A stretch of DNA of 64,000 nucleotides from an uncultured Paracoccaceae bacterium (GTDB lineage: Bacteria; Pseudomonadota; Alphaproteobacteria; Rhodobacterales; Rhodobacteraceae). Shown one piece after another: positions 34,401 to 49,400 of the stretch; within the stretch, counting starts at the first letter, position 1, and every line of letters begins with the position of its first letter. The stretch lies in the NCBI GenBank assembly GCA_937927675.1, contig CALBSG010000159.1:1-64000 (forward strand), in the 5' to 3' direction. The notes beneath the pieces were generated by a model. It saw only the letters and a program-made list of their open reading frames with translations, ran no database searches and had not been told where the DNA came from. A program made the translations under genes and the position numbers.

Positions 34401-37400
34401 GCGGTTATCCGGAAATTACGATCACCAACAACATCAACATGGCGCAGTTCAGCGCGCAGTGGGATCTCGTCGTCGAAGACCTCGACGCGGACCGCCGTGG
34501 CGTTGGGCAGATCAAGATATCTGACAAGCAGACCGGCTGGTTCACGCTCTACACGATGAACGAGAACAGCACCGTCAAGGTCGAGCGTGACCGGATCATG
34601 GGCGGCTCTTACAGTGTTGCCACCTACGGCTCTGCCGGCGGCGGCGAAGCGCTGATCGAGTCCGTCTTGCCGAACTACAGCCCGCAGTCAGGCCTGCGCT
34701 ATGGCTGGGCCATCGGTCAGGAAACCCGGACGCGCGAAACCGCGCGCTGGGAGGAATCGAACTGGCTGGGTATCTTCAACCTTGGCTCGAAGGGTATCCC
34801 GGTTCCGCCGGTAACGCAGACGCTGTCGGCGGCGCTGGTGCCGAACTCGAACTACTTCTTCAGCGCTCCGGGGCTGACCTCTGACGCCTATACCTATGCC
34901 TACGACGAGGTCATCACCTCGGCCACGGAGTGGAAGCAGACCTACTACAACGTCCGCTCCAGCTGGTACGGCAAGAAGACCTTCACCTATCAATACAACC
35001 GGAACGTGGGTAAATTCATCACCCACAGCCATTCGGTGAAGGCTGACTACGCCATCGACATCGACTTCCTGTGGAATAATCAGGGCAAGGTCGAGATCGA
35101 CGCCAAGGGCGCCGACCTGATCATTGATGGACGCATCACCAACAGCCTTGGCGCGGTGATCCTGAAGTCTGAACGCGACATCACGGCGAAATCCTCGGTC
35201 GACCCGTCTTCGCCGACAGGCAGCGGTCAGCCCAAGGCCAACATCCTGGGTCGCGAGATCAGCCTGACGACGACAGGCGGCCGCATCGGGACCAACAGCA
35301 CTGCGCTGCCAGTCACGATCAGTACGCCGCCTGCAGGCGTTTCGGCCATCGGCTACCGCCTCGATGCGAGTGCTGTCACTGGCATCAACATCCGCCAATA
35401 CTCTGGCCTTCTGCGCGTGGGTTCGGTTCGCGCCGCTTCGGGTGATAACCGCGCTGCCGTCAACCTGACCGGCGATGATGGCATTATCCGCGCAGCTGGC
35501 GGCAGCCATCTGGTGCGCGGCGGTTCCATCGGTCTGTTCAGCTCCAAGGGCGGTATCGGTCTGACGGGCAGCGGCAATGACATCCTGCTCGACAGCGGCA
35601 TCACGCCCGATGACGTACTGACTGTTGCTTCGGCCGGGAACGTCTACCTGCGCGAGATCAACGACGAAAATGGCAGCCGTTCTGATGACCTGCGCGTCAA
35701 GGAAATCAGCGCCGCAGGCCAAGAAGTGTGGATCAACGTCGATGCGGGCGGCCTGATCGACGGCAACGGTAAGGAAGTTGTCGACGAACGCGCCGTATCG
35801 GAACTGATGGGCACGGTCTGGACGGATATGCAGCTGACCTCCGACACTGGCGGCGACGTCAAGGTTGATGAGGCCAAGACCCAACTGCGTGCCACCAAGA
35901 CGCGGGAATACACGACCTACTGGTCGTGGCGCGCGGCGCAAGAGGCGGCGTATTCCACCTATTGGTCGAACCGCGCGACGCAAGAACAGGCGGGCATCCT
36001 GTCCGACGTTCTGGCGGGCGATGAGCTGATCGCGTTCTCGGCTGAACGTGAAGCGGAACTCTTGGCTGATTATAAAGCCAAGGTCTGGACCAACCTTGAA
36101 CCGCAGTGGGGTCTGGTGACCGGCACGGCGGTGGCGAATAGTTCCATCGTTGTGACGTGGGGCACCACCGTCCGCACCGTCACGACGGCGGCAAACGGCA
36201 TCTGGCGCGCCTCCTTCACCAAGGCCGACTTGGATGGCGTCGATCTGGCGGAAGAACCCACCGTGACCGGCACCTATTCCGAGCTGTCCACCCTGCGCGG
36301 CGCGACCGACGCAGAGGTTGACGCAGCTGCCGCATCGCTGCTTGAGGCCTACCGTGAGCGCGCCACGGCCGAATTCCGTCTTCTGGATGGCGTTTTCGGC
36401 ACCAATACCTATGGCGCGGTAACGGGCACGGCAGCAGCCGGCGCCACGGTCAGCGTCACTTGGGGAGATGCCATCGTTTCGAGCAAGGCCGACATCTACG
36501 GTCGTTGGTCGGCGGCATTTACCTATGACCAAATCAATGGGCTGTCGGATGCTACGGCACCGACCGTCTCAACAGGGGACGTCGCCACGTTCACCCGCGG
36601 CGTGCTGAATTCTGAATTCGACTCGGTTGCCTACCTCGATCTCGTGCTGGCCGATGATGGCCTGCATGATCTGTTGCTGGCGTCGGCCGACACCATGTCG
36701 CTGCTGCGCGTCTATACCGAAGATGCGCTGAAGTCGTCCAACGTGACTGCAACGCTGGCGCGAGCAACGAGCGCGCAAATGGACAGTGCCAAAGCCACGG
36801 CCGCCACGGCGCTGGTCACGGCGGTCAATGCGCGGTCTGAACAGTTCCGCACCCTGTCGGTCTATTATGGCGAAACCACCTTTGCCACGCTTGCGGGCAC
36901 AGGCACTGTGGGGGCGACGGTCACCGTCGTGTGGAATGGCGTCAGCAAGACCGGCAAGGTCTATGAGGATGGCCGTTGGGCTGTGGCCTTTACCGAGGCC
37001 AATATCGGGACAGCGGTGAGCGAAACTTCGGTGAGCGCATCGACTGGCACCGCCACGATCACCAAGCGCACGATCGCAGAGGTCAACAGCGACTACATCG
37101 TCGCCTTGACCGCAAACGAAGAGCGCACTGTCGAAGGCTCGATCAAGGTCTGGTCGTCGGATGAACTGATCTACGGCTTCGGCGGCGGGCTGCTCAAGCC
37201 GGTGTCGGATACCAACACGGCCATCGAAGATGCCAACATCATCGCTGGGTCGTTCCACTTTACCGTCGCAGGCAACGTTGGCCTGACCGAAGGGCAAGAG
37301 CTGATCGACCTGAATTCCACTCTGACCGGCCCGCAGCGTCTGCTGCTGGCCGCGGCAGAGCGGTCGGACGTCAACTTCCTGTTGACCGAACGGATCGCGG

Positions 37401-40400
37401 CGACTGTCAACTTCTCGGTGCAGTACAACCGTCTCGACCGCCGCGTGGGCACCACGGGTACCGCCTTCAACACGATCTTCAAGGCCGGTGACGTGCTGCA
37501 GATCGAAGGCCGCACCGCCAACGCAACGGAAACCCGGTTCTTCACCGTGGCCACCGTCACGGCTGACCGGATCACCTTCACCAACACCGGTCGCGTCGTC
37601 GGCGCGATGGAAAACAACATCGACGTCCATCTGTCGTCGATCTCTCTGAACCCGATGGGCAATGACGCCACGGCGCTCGCGACCATCGACTCGGCTGACC
37701 TGCGCAAGGTCATCAGCGTCGCCGGGCAGAAGTTCACCGGCTTCAATGTCGGTGACCAGATTGTCCTGACCAACTTCTCGGGCTCTGCCACGGGGATTAC
37801 GGCGGCCAGCAAGCGGCCCTCTGTCAACGTCAACACGGCGGCGACGCCCTATGTCATCACCGCCATCGCGGCGGATGGGTCGTGGGTCAAGTTTGACCGT
37901 GATCTGAAGGCCGAGGCCGAGATTGCCATCAACCTGCGCCAGAACATCATCCTGAAATGGGTGCAGATCCAGCTTCGTGATGACGTGAACATCACTGTCT
38001 CCGGCACGGTGCAGGGGTCCGCTGGCGGCGACACCTTCCTGTCGTCCGAAGGCGATATCCGTCTCGATCTCGTGACGGCTGGCGCTTCGGCCCGGATCAA
38101 GGCGGGCGACAACCTGATCAGCGTCTTGTCGGGCACCACCGACAACATCCGCGCTGTGAAGAGCATCGTGTTCGAAGCGGGTCAGGGCTCTATCGGGTCT
38201 TCGACCAACCGGCTTTGGTATGACATCACCGGCGGCTCCGTCTACAACATGACGGCCCGTGCGGCAGGCGACGTCTGGCTTGGGGAAACCCAAGGCGATG
38301 CGATGATCAACACCATCTTCTCGAAGGCGGGGAATGTTGATTTCTTCGCTGCAGGGAACGATGCCAACATCGTCGACTCGGCCAACAACGCCTTCGTCAA
38401 GATCGAGGCCAATGACATCCGCCTGCGTGCCAACGGCAGCATCGGCAGCTTGTCGAACCCGTTCGAGATTGAGGCCCGCGGCGCGGGTACCGGTCCGGGC
38501 ACGGGCTGGGTCACCCTGACCGCTGGGTCCGATAGCGATGATGATGTCTTCGTCCACGCCCCGAATGGCAGCCTGATCCTGCGTAACATCTATGCGGGCG
38601 GTGACGTCACGCTGGAAGCGGCGCTGAGCATCCTTGACGGTGTCGACTTGATCGACCCGACCGACCCCACCAGCGCCGAGGACACCACGTCGTCCTTGCC
38701 GCGTGCCGATATTACTGCGAACTCGATCAGCCTGACCGCATGGGCGGGCCAGATCGGGGCGGCGGGCAATGAACTCGACCTCGACATGTCCAAGACCCGT
38801 GACGGTCTCTTGACCACATGGTCCGGCATGGACACCTATCTGACAGAGGCTGTCGGTAAGGGCGACATCCGCCTGAATACCATCGGCACAGCCCCCATCG
38901 CGCAGGAAACCACCATCAACCTGACTGGCTCCTACGCCATGGGTGACATGGTGCAGGTCAACGTGGGTGACTCCCGTATTACCTATGCCGTCAGCATGTC
39001 TGACCTGTTCGATGCCGACGATCAGCAGCTCACGACTCTGGAGGCATTGAGCAACATTGCGGTACGTCTTGCCGCGCTGTTGAATGCCGACTCGACCATT
39101 GGTGCACAGATCATCGCGACGGCGCAGGCCGCCAGCCTTACTGTGTCTGTGCGCATCGCCGGGGTTGCCCTGGCAGTGGCCGCAACCAAGAATGGCATGA
39201 CAAGCGGTCTGAGCGTTCAGGATACCGTCCCGGCAGCTCCGGGCCATGCTGCCTACATCACCGCGTTGAGCGGATCGATCTTCAACGCTGCATCCCCCGG
39301 CACCTCAAACGTCACGGGTGGCAAGGCCTTCCTCTTTGCCGCAAATGATATCGGGCAGGTGGACATTCCGATCCAGACCAAGATCGGCACGCTGCAAGGC
39401 GAGTCGACCACTGGCGACACGTATCTGGTGAACACTGGCAATCTCTTGATCGCCGATTTTGCCGGTGCGTCGGGCAATACCGGCATGAAGGCCGGTGGCC
39501 AGATTCAGGTTACGGCCAAGAGCCCGATCACGATCCAATCGGACGTGATCGCAGTCGACAACATCATCTACCTTGCGACAGACAGCGACACGAACAACCG
39601 CGACAACCTGACCGTGAAGTCGGGCGTCACGGTGCGTTCGACCGCTGGGCAGGTGATCTTGTTTGCCGGTGACAACCTGACGGTCGAAACGGACGCGGCG
39701 GTGGATGGCCAATACGGCATCTCGCTGTACACCGACGTCGGCGGAGCCATCGACTCTGAGGGTGGCAGCGTCACCATCGCGGGTAAGCTGGCGACCGGGT
39801 CGGGCAAGGCCTATATCGGCACCAGCGACGTGTCCGATACCATCACCATCACCTCGACCGCGCAGTTCGACTTCGGCCATGACGAAGTTCAGGGCGTGAT
39901 GAACGACTTCGTTCTGAACACCGGGGCAGGCAACGACAGCATCACCATCGCTGCGGCACTGTCTGCCGATCACATCGTGATCTCGACTGGCAGCGGCAAC
40001 GACACGCTGACCACCTCTGCCGCCCTGACCGCCATCGGCGTTCTTGGGGCGCAGAATGCCCGCGTCGGCGGCGATGTCCGCATCGACATGGGCAATGACA
40101 GCAACGCGGCTGACACGATCAGCCTCGGCGGCGCTGTATCGGCGGCACGTGACGTGGTCATCACTAAACTGCCGACGACCCAGCACAGCGTTGTCATCGG
40201 CATCGACAAGGATGCCGACCCGCTGAAGCCGGCCGTGGGTCAAGTGGGTGAAGTCACCGCCACGACGGCGCAGATCTCGTCTGGCGAAATCGAAGTCTTC
40301 TTCGATGCGCCTATCGTCAACCCCGTCATCGCTCTGACCGGGGCTCTTGCCTCGTCGCCTTATTCGCTGCGCGTCATCAGCACCACCGACACCGGCTTCA

Positions 40401-43400
40401 AGTTCCGGGTGGAAAACTGGACCGGCACTGCAGCGAGCCTTGGGTCGAGCCTCAAGGTCAACTGGCTTGCCGTGGCCGAAGGCACGCATCTGCTTTCCGA
40501 TGGCCGCGTGGTTGAGGCCAAGCGCGTCGTTGCCAGCAGCACGGCGTCCGCCGTCACCTTCGACACCACGTTCACGCAGGTGCCGGTGGTGTTCACATCG
40601 GTGATGTCCGGTGCAGGCTCCGAGGCTGCGGCCTCCGAGGTCTACAGCATTACCGAAGCCGGCATGGCGTTGCGCCTGAAGGCTCGTGATGCCGATACCG
40701 ATGGTGTGGCTGTTCAGACCGTGGGCTATATCGCCCTGTCGGAAGCAACGACCACGCTTTCGGGCACCGTTGTGGCGAAATCGGCGACGCTGGGTCTTTC
40801 TAATGCATCGGTTAACTACGGCCAGACCTTCGCCGATGCCGTGACCTTTGCACAACGCCAGACTCTGGCGGATGCCGATGCGGGCGCGGCCGTGGTCGTG
40901 ACCGAAGGTTCCACCTCTGCGACGCTGCGCTTTGTCGAGGAAAGCACCGACGGTGTGCATGCCACGGAAACCCTGGGCTTTGCTGCTTTTGCCAAGGGGG
41001 TCTTCCCGATCTCTGCGCGCAATCCGGTAACGGCTGCGCTTGTCGCGACCGGGGAAAATGTGACCGTTGAACGCGACGGCAGCCTTGCGATCTACACCTA
41101 TATTGGCAGCAACGCGACCATCGATCTGGCCGCTGCCAACTATGCCGACACCACCCTTTGGAAGCCGCAAACCAATGCAGCGACTGGCGCGGGTGTGCTG
41201 ACGCTGACCACCTCGACGGCGGGCCGCGTGACCTCGGGTCGCGATGTGCTGATCCGTACCGGCGGCGGTGCAGATGTGCTGACGCTGGCAGGCGTCGTCA
41301 CGTCGGGTCGTGATGTTCTGGTCCAGACCGATCAGGGCGCCGACCGTATGACCACAACCGCGGCTATCACGGCGCAGCGCCACATGGCCATCGAGGCCGG
41401 TGGCGGCACCGATAGCTTGGTGTTCAATGCTGGGCTGACGACGACCACCGGCAGGCTGACCGTCGATCTGATGCTGGGGGATGAATCCGTCTCGGCTCCG
41501 GTCCCGAACCGTCAGGTCTTCCTGATGACGTCGGGGGGCCTGAATGCGGGCACCCATATGCTGGTCAATGCCTCGGGGATCGTGGGCGCTGATATCACTC
41601 TGTCCGCCAATGCGACGGCTGGGGATGATCTGGTGTTCCGCACCGACAAGGGCGCCGATGTCATGACCATCACCGGTACGGTGACGGCCGACAATGTGCT
41701 GATGAGCCTTGGTGCCAATAATGACCAGCTGACGATCACCGGTAAGGTGGTCTCTGTTGGTGGCACCGATTCCACCACCGAATCGTCCGCAACCTATGGC
41801 GATATCACCTTCGACTTCGGCAATGACCGTGACACGCTCGACAAGCTGGACCTGTTCGGCTCGCTCGATGCAAGCCGCGATCTGCGGGTGCTCAAGCTGC
41901 CGGAAACCACCTATTCCGCAGTGGTCGGGGTGGCGCAGAGCCAGAAGGTCGAGACCGACCAGACGGTGACTGTACGCAGCAGCTCGGGTGCGGTGATCTA
42001 CCGCTACATCGGCTTCTCGGCCAAGGTCGTCGACCTTGGGGATCTGACGAGCTTTACCAACAACCCGTCGATGTGGAAGGCTGTTGATAACTTCTCGCAA
42101 AACAGCGGCGTCCTGACGGCCAATCTGTCGGAAAAGGGCACGGTGCAGACCGGGCGCGACATGGTGGTCTGGACTGGCGGCGGCGCCGATCTGTGGTCCA
42201 CCGTTGGCGTGACCGAGGTGCAGCGCAATCTCGTGTTCCGCATGGACCGCGGGCTGGACCGCTTTGTCACCACTGCTGATGTAACCACTGTGGACGGCTA
42301 TGCAGCCTTCCTGATGGGCGATAGCCCGCTGACCGACCGTGGCCCGTTCGCCGACAAGGACGCCCACCCGCAAGAGGTGGTGATCGCCAAGAAGGCCGTG
42401 CTGACGGCAGGTACCGACCTGATCGTATCGTCTTACGCAGAGGGCGATTTCCAGCTTCTGGCAACCGGTGTTGTCAGCGCTGGTCGCGATGTGTCGATCT
42501 ACTCTGAGGATGGCCGCGATCTCTATGACTTCGATGTGACGCTGACGGCGGGTCGCCATATCGTCGCGCAGACTGGCATCGAGACCGACCGCTTCATCGT
42601 CGGCAAGGGCATCGAGGCCACCAAAGGCGCGATCCTGATCGAGCTGGACATCGGTAACGAACGTGACCTGTCCTTGCCGCAGATCTTCGAAGTGACCGAT
42701 GGTCCGATCACCGCCGGCACCAGCCTGACCATCACGGCAGCAGGCAAGACCCCGGTGAAGATCACCACGACCGGAGCGCTGACGACCGGCACTTCGGCAA
42801 CCATCGCGACCGGCACTGGCAATGACGTGTTTACCCACGTTGGCACCATTGTGGTGGGCAGCGATCTGGTGGTTACAACCTCGACAGGGGCGGATTCCGT
42901 CTTGTTCGATGGCAATGTGACCACCGGTGGTCTGGTACGGATCGATCTTGGTGCCGGTCCGGCTGCAAGCCTGACGGGCGGCAGCAACGCGGCCGACGCC
43001 CTGCAAGTGACCGGCGATGTGACGGCAGGCACCTCTATCAGCCTGCAGAAATCCGGCACCAATGCCGCCGAGATGACGCTGGACGGCAAACTGGCCGCAG
43101 GCAGCTTCATCTTGGTCAGCACCGGCAGCGGCAATGACACGATCACCTTCAACGATACCGTGACTGCCGCCACCGATCTGACGGTGGCGACGGGCGGCGG
43201 CGTTGATCTGGTGACCTTCGTCAAGGCGGTCCGTGCCGTTGCGGGCGATGTGTTGCTGAACTTCGGCGCTGTCACGGCAGACCGCAGCCGTCTGATCTTG
43301 TCGGACACGCTGCGTGCCGGGAATAACCTGACGATTACCAACACCGGCTCGGGTGGCTTCACCGCCACCATCGCCAAGGCCGTCACGGCTGGGCGCAACA

Positions 43401-46400
43401 TTGTGTTGGATACGGGCGATGGCTACGATGTGATCGACAGTCAGGCCGTGTTGACGGCTGGCCGCGATCTGACCGTGACCATGGACGGTGGCGGCGATGC
43501 GCTTCAACTGGCCAAGACGGCCGGCTTCACGGCGGGTGGCGATCTTAGCGTCAACATGGGCGACTTTGACGGCATCGCCGACGAGTTGGCAGTGACGGGC
43601 GCAATGGCGGCTGGTGGGGCTCTGCGGTTGTCCAACAAAGGTAGCGGCGCGATGACGCTGGACCTGACGGGCGCCATCCTCACGGCGGGCAAGGGCGGTC
43701 TGTTCATCGAGGCGGGTGATTCTGCCGATGAACTCGGGCTGACCGATGTCACCATCACCAGCGGTGGTGCGATCACCATTGATCTGGGCGGCGGTGACGA
43801 CATCGCTCTCGTACTGCGTGGCAATCTGACGGCCGCGACAGATCTGATCTTCCGTATGGGGACCGGAAATGACCGGATTGGCGTGCAGGGGGCAACGCTC
43901 TCGGCCGCACGCGACATCTTCGATCTGGGCGATGGCGACGACCTTCTGGTGCTTGCCGATCTGGCTGGCCTGCATGGCGCAGCCTCGGTTCTGGGTGGCA
44001 AAGGGTCCGATACCGTCATCATCACGCGGTTGCCCGCCCAACTGTCGGGCGACACCTTGACGATCGACGGCGGCGACGGTGCCGATACGGTTCGCATCCA
44101 GACCCATGGCAGCGACGCCGGAACCGGCATCAGCTATGACATTGCCGTGCGTGACACTGGCTCGGGGACGGGCGCTGATCTGCTCGACATCCGCGGCACT
44201 GATCAGGAAGATCTGTTCCTGGTCCGCGATGGCGCGGTGGCCTTGCGCCATGGCACCTATGCCCAATTGGAAGCGGGCACGCTTCCAGACAGCCAAGAAC
44301 GCATCCTCTACGATGCGGCTCAGGACGGCGGCCTGTGGCTGCAAACCTATGGCGGGGCTGACTTCGTTGCGCTCGACGACACTTCGACGGCGACAGCGGT
44401 CGATACCGGTGCCGGTAATGACCTCGTGCGTGTCGGCCAGCTTTACGCTGATCGTCCGGTGCTGCGGCAGTCGCAATCTGGGGTGACCCAATCCGGCGTG
44501 CTGACCCGAGGGGTCTTGGGTGGCGGTTGGCTCTCGCGTGGTGTGTCGCATACCAGCCTTGTGCGGACTGGCGATGGCGACGACAGCATCGAACTCAACG
44601 CCAACCTTGGTGCGCTTCGGATCGAATCCGAAGCTGGCAATGACGACCTGACGGTTCGCAGCTTTGCCGCAGCCGATGGCTCGGGTGCGCTGATGAACGG
44701 TGTGGCTTCGTTTGCCGGTGGCGTTGGCAGCGACAGCGTGACCATGCGCGGAACCGATGGCGCCGATACCTATCTGGTCGAGGCCGCAGGCATCCGCGGT
44801 GCCGGACGCAGCCTTTCGCTTGCGACGGCAGAGATCCTGCGCCTGACGACCGGCGCCGGTGATGATACGGTTCACATCCATTCCAGCCTGAAAGACACCT
44901 TCACCGAGATCCTCGGCGGCTTGGGGTCGGACAGCATGTATGTGGGTGGGCCGGTAAGCGGTCTGCGCGCCTCTGCCACCGGTGCGCTTGCAGCGGTGAC
45001 GGTGCAGGCAACCGATATCGCCGCCTATCTTCTGGCCAACAAAGGCGCTGCGGCGGTGACTTCGGTCTCGGCGACCAGCCTTGAAGTGGCGGGTCCGCGC
45101 AAACTTGACGCGCTCGCCGGGGCCTTGCGCCTTGACGGGGCTGGTCAGGAGGCCGAGGCCTACGGTCGTCCGATGGTGATGGTCGATGAAACGGTGGCGC
45201 GAGGCCTGGTGGCGCTGGCGCAGGCGGATACAGCCGGGGTTGACCGGTTGACGCTGCGGGCGGATGCCGCCAACGCACTGAGCGGTGCCATGACGACGGC
45301 CATGATCGGCGGGCGCGTGTTCCAGCAGATCACCGGGCTGGATCAGCCCGACAACAGCGTGACGGTGCAAACCGCGGCTGGTCCGCTCTCTCAGGTCAAG
45401 GGGATCCACGCAACTGCGATGGAAATCACCGAGATCCTGCTTGGCGCGGGCAAGGACAGCTTCGCCTTCGGCAATCTGGCGCAGGCGTCCGACAATGCCA
45501 CGCTGGCCGCGATGGTGATCCTGCAGGCTGGCGGCGGTGATGACGCCATCTCGGCGCAATCCGTGCTGGGCCAGCAGGCGCTGGTGCTGTTCGGTGATGC
45601 CGAGCGCAGCGAAACTGCCTATGGCACCACCCGTCCGACAGGCGCGGATTCCATCGATCTCAGCAAGCACGGCTCTGGCACCATTCTGGTCGATGCCGGC
45701 TTGGGGACCGATACTGTGCTTGGCGGCGATGGCAGCCTAATCGCACTGGGCGGAGACGGCGCGGATACGCTGCAAGGCGGAGCGGGCTGGTCGATGCTGG
45801 TGGGTGACGCAACCCTGCTGATCGACCGCAGCCAAGGGCTGGCCAGAATCGAGGCGGCCGCAACTGCCGGCAATGACCGGTTGACCGGCGGAACTGGCAC
45901 CCAGATCGTGGTTGGCGACAACCTTGTAAGCGGTGCGTTCGGCGTTCTGACGCGGCCGACCACGCTGACCTCGACCGGGGCTGGCGGCGCTGATGTGATC
46001 GCGACGGTGCATGTTGCCGCGATCATCCTGGCGGGCGGCGGTGCCGACAGCATCACTGCGACCGGAGCACAGGCAATCCTGGGCGATACCGGCACCGTGA
46101 CGCTGGCAGCCGATGGGCGTGCTCTGCGCGCGGTTTCGGATGGCGCGGCTGGCGGCGCTGCAGATCGTATCGCGCTGGCGGATGCCGGTGCGGTGGTGAT
46201 CGGCGGCGATGGCGCGGATCTTATCTCTGCGACCGGTGGGGTGAATATCCTGCTGGGCGATGATGGTGACATCACCTTCGCCGCGACCGGTGCAGACCGG
46301 GTTGAATCGCTGTGGACCGCACGGGCAGGCGCCGACACGCTTACCGGCGGCACCGGACGTGACCTGATCCTTGGTGGTGGCGGTACAGACCGTATCAGCA

Positions 46401-49400
46401 CCGGCGAGGGCGAAAATATCGCCTTCGGCGACAACGCGATCCTCAGCGGTCTGGCTGCCATGATCGCGGCCGGGCAACTGTTGCCGCGCGAAGGCGCGAG
46501 CCTGGTGATCCTTGCGGTGGCGAGCGATGCCGCAATGGGCGCAGGCGACAGCATCAGCGCCGGAAATGGCCGCAACCTCATGGTTGGTGGTCAGGGCGCG
46601 GATACGATTCTGGGCGGTGCGGGCGACGACGACATTCTGGGCGGACATTTCATCGATGTCGCCCGGCAGAATGTGGTCCTGCTGGCGCTGGCGGACGGCA
46701 ACAACGTGATCGACGCGGGTGCGGGCGATGACGTGGTGCTGGCGGCACATGGCCTGATCCAGATCAGCGCCAACAACCTTGACCTCCGGCTGCGCGACAC
46801 TGGCGGCTCGGTGGTGGCGGATCCGACTGGCCGTCTGGCCCGGCGTATTCTGTCCTATACCGATCCGCAGGCGACGGTCGGCCGCTTCGGCGCCAATATC
46901 GTGGCGGGTGGGGCTGGCAGCGACATGCTGTTCGGTGGTCAGGGCAATGACTTGCTTTTGGGTGACGTCTCGCTGGTGTTTGCAGCGGATGGCTCGCTTG
47001 ACGGCCGGGTCGGCGCCAATGCTTCGGTTCTGACCGGCGCCAATGCCTATGGCTACATGCAGGCGACCAGCGGCAACGCTTGGACGGCCGTGCGGTCGGC
47101 GACCACCACCGCGGCGCAGGCGCTGATGCAGCGCACCGTTGCAGGTGGCACCGAATGGCTGTTCGCCTCGGCAGCAGCGGCCGATGGCGGGGCTGGCGAG
47201 GTCGTCATCGTGCGTCCTGGCAGCAGCACTTTGCCCGCGACAGCTGGCGCCGATTACATCGAAGGCGGTGCCGGAGATGACGTGCTGATCGGCAGCGCCG
47301 GTGCGTCTGACCTCATTGGGGGCAGCTCGCGCAGCTTTGGCGCGCTCATCGGGGCGGCGGTTTCGGCCAAGAGTGCGGCGCGACTTGCAGGGGCAGATAT
47401 CCTGCTGTCTGGCAACGCCGATCTGAAGACTGCACCTGTTGCTGGTTCCGCCTTGTTGGCGGGCAACGGTGATATCTGGAAGATCGTCAACGGTAATCAG
47501 TTTGCCACGGCCGGAACCGTGACCGGGGTCGCACAAGCGATCATCAAGCGTGCCATCGAGATCGCCGAGACCGAGCCTGATCCGACCGCCATCTCGCGGC
47601 TGTTCAGTGCCTCGCTTGGGGATACGGTGGTTGCAACGCAACTGGCCGACCGCACCTACGGCTCTACCGCTGCTGGGCGTCTGGGGGCCAATGGTGCCGG
47701 GCAGACCACAGTGGTTACCAGCCGCAAGGTGGATCTTACCAAGCTGGTCAATGTGATCGACCGCAGCGGTCCGCAAATCAGCGCGGCGACCATGTCCAAC
47801 ACGGGCGTGGCGGTGACGGCTTCGGCAGCCAAGAGTTCCGGTGCCAAGGCGTCTGGGCCGCTCTATCTTTACAACGCGGCCTCGGGTGGTTTTGCTTCGG
47901 CAAGCCCCAGCCGCCGTCCGGTCACCTCGGGCGCCAAAGCGGTCACCGATGTGGCGAATGCCTCGGGTGCTGGGTATTTCTATGTGGATAACACTGGCGC
48001 AGCCTGGTTCTATGGTGGCATCCCGACTTCGGGCGGTGGCACCGATGGCGGCGGTGGCGGCAACGGCGGTGGCGGGACGGTTGATCCCAATACCCGTGCA
48101 GTCGGCCTCTCGGGGCAGCTCAGCATTGCAGCAGCCGATGTTGGCAAGCCTGTGCGGGTGAATTTCGGTGCCAGCATCGCCAATGCGGTGGTGGTGGCGA
48201 CCGGGACCCAGTCGAACGGCGACCCCTACACCTTGCGGATCGTGAACCGCGATGAAACTGGCTTCTCGGTGATCCTTGATGAATGGCAGTATCAGGACCA
48301 TAGCCGCAGCGGGCCGGAAACCATCTACTGGCTGGCGATGGAGGCCGGGGTACATCAACTCTCCGATGGCCGTTACATCGAAGCTGGGACCATGGTCGGT
48401 GATGCCGAAGGCAGCAGCCTGACCTTCGCGGCCAAGTTCGCCAGCACTCCGGTGTTGCTGACCTCGGTGATGTCGAACTTCAACAGTGAGGCGGTTGACA
48501 GCTCACCCGTGACTGTCAGCGCCACCGGTGCGACGGTGCGACTCGAATCCGAGGAAGCCCGCGCAGGCCAAGCTGGCAAGGAGTTGGTAGGCTATATTGC
48601 CATTGCCACCGGCAACGGCACCCAGCGTATCGCGTCTGGCGTGGATTCCACCCGGCGTAACTTCGCCCTGTCCGGCACCTTCACCAATCTGGTGGTGCTG
48701 GCCGAAGAACAGTCTGCCAAGGCTTCCGATCCTGGCAGCGTCAAGATCGGCGCGATTTCTGGCAATCAGGCTCAGTTGTTCTTCGAGGAAGAGCAATCCG
48801 CCGCGCTGGAAATCACCCATGGCAAGGAAGACCTTGGCATCGTCGGGCTGAGCGCGGGTCAAATGCTTGGGGTCCGCAAGGGCGACGGTTCACTGGTGTC
48901 GAAGGCCGTGCTGGATCAACTGGCCGCCGGAAGCCCGACCGATGCCCCCGTGGTCGGTTCGACTGGTACTATCACCGTCGCTACCACCTCGATCGGCAAA
49001 CCTGTGCGTGTTTCGTTCGGTTCCACGATCGAAAATGCAGTGATCGCCCTGACCGGCATGGCTGCTACGACCGACGAGCCCTATACCCTGCGCGTGCTGT
49101 CTCGCGATGCGACCGGCTTCACCTTCGTGGTGGATGAGTGGGAGTATCAGGACAACGTCCGCAGTGCCGCCGTTACGGTCAACTGGATCGCGATGTCTGC
49201 CGGGGTCTACACCCTTGCGGATGGCCGCACGGTCGAGGCTGGCACCATGCTGGCCGATGAGACCTCGGGGTCGGTGCGCTTCGCCACCAACTTCGTCGAT
49301 GCGCCCGTTGTGGTGACCTCGGTGATGTCGGCAATCGACTCGACGGCGGTGGACTCCAGCCCGATCAGCGTCAGCTCGACCGGTTTTGAAGCCCGACTGC

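Larger units (their letters stand above)
15590..42090 (+). repeat. Dispersed YxYxG...DY.DT..W modules
   Basis: About 16 short modules (30-50 residues) share the plan D-x-V...G-x-VYxYxG...DLxxxDYxDTxxWxxV. They lie near 15596-15735, 16012-16160, 18257-18405, 18455-18640, 19765-19900, 21530-21665, 24235-24330, 24371-24492, 26470-26620, 28600-28735, 28797-28895, 28950-29055, 29115-29190, 30480-30605, 41050-41170 and 41958-42083. The spacing of aromatic residues recalls small carbohydrate-binding modules of the CBM5/12 kind; that likeness is by eye. They sit between solenoid segments like side branches. Confidence 0.65.

Noticed and set aside
39305..45670. A 2,121-codon minus-strand open frame, with similar ones at 23591-28150, 36569-39247, 29210-31537 and 45737-48358
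   Set aside because: The largest of these lie in the same codon-matched register opposite the repeats and have the same cause; the others are likewise opposite continuous repeat-coding sequence and look unlike real proteins.
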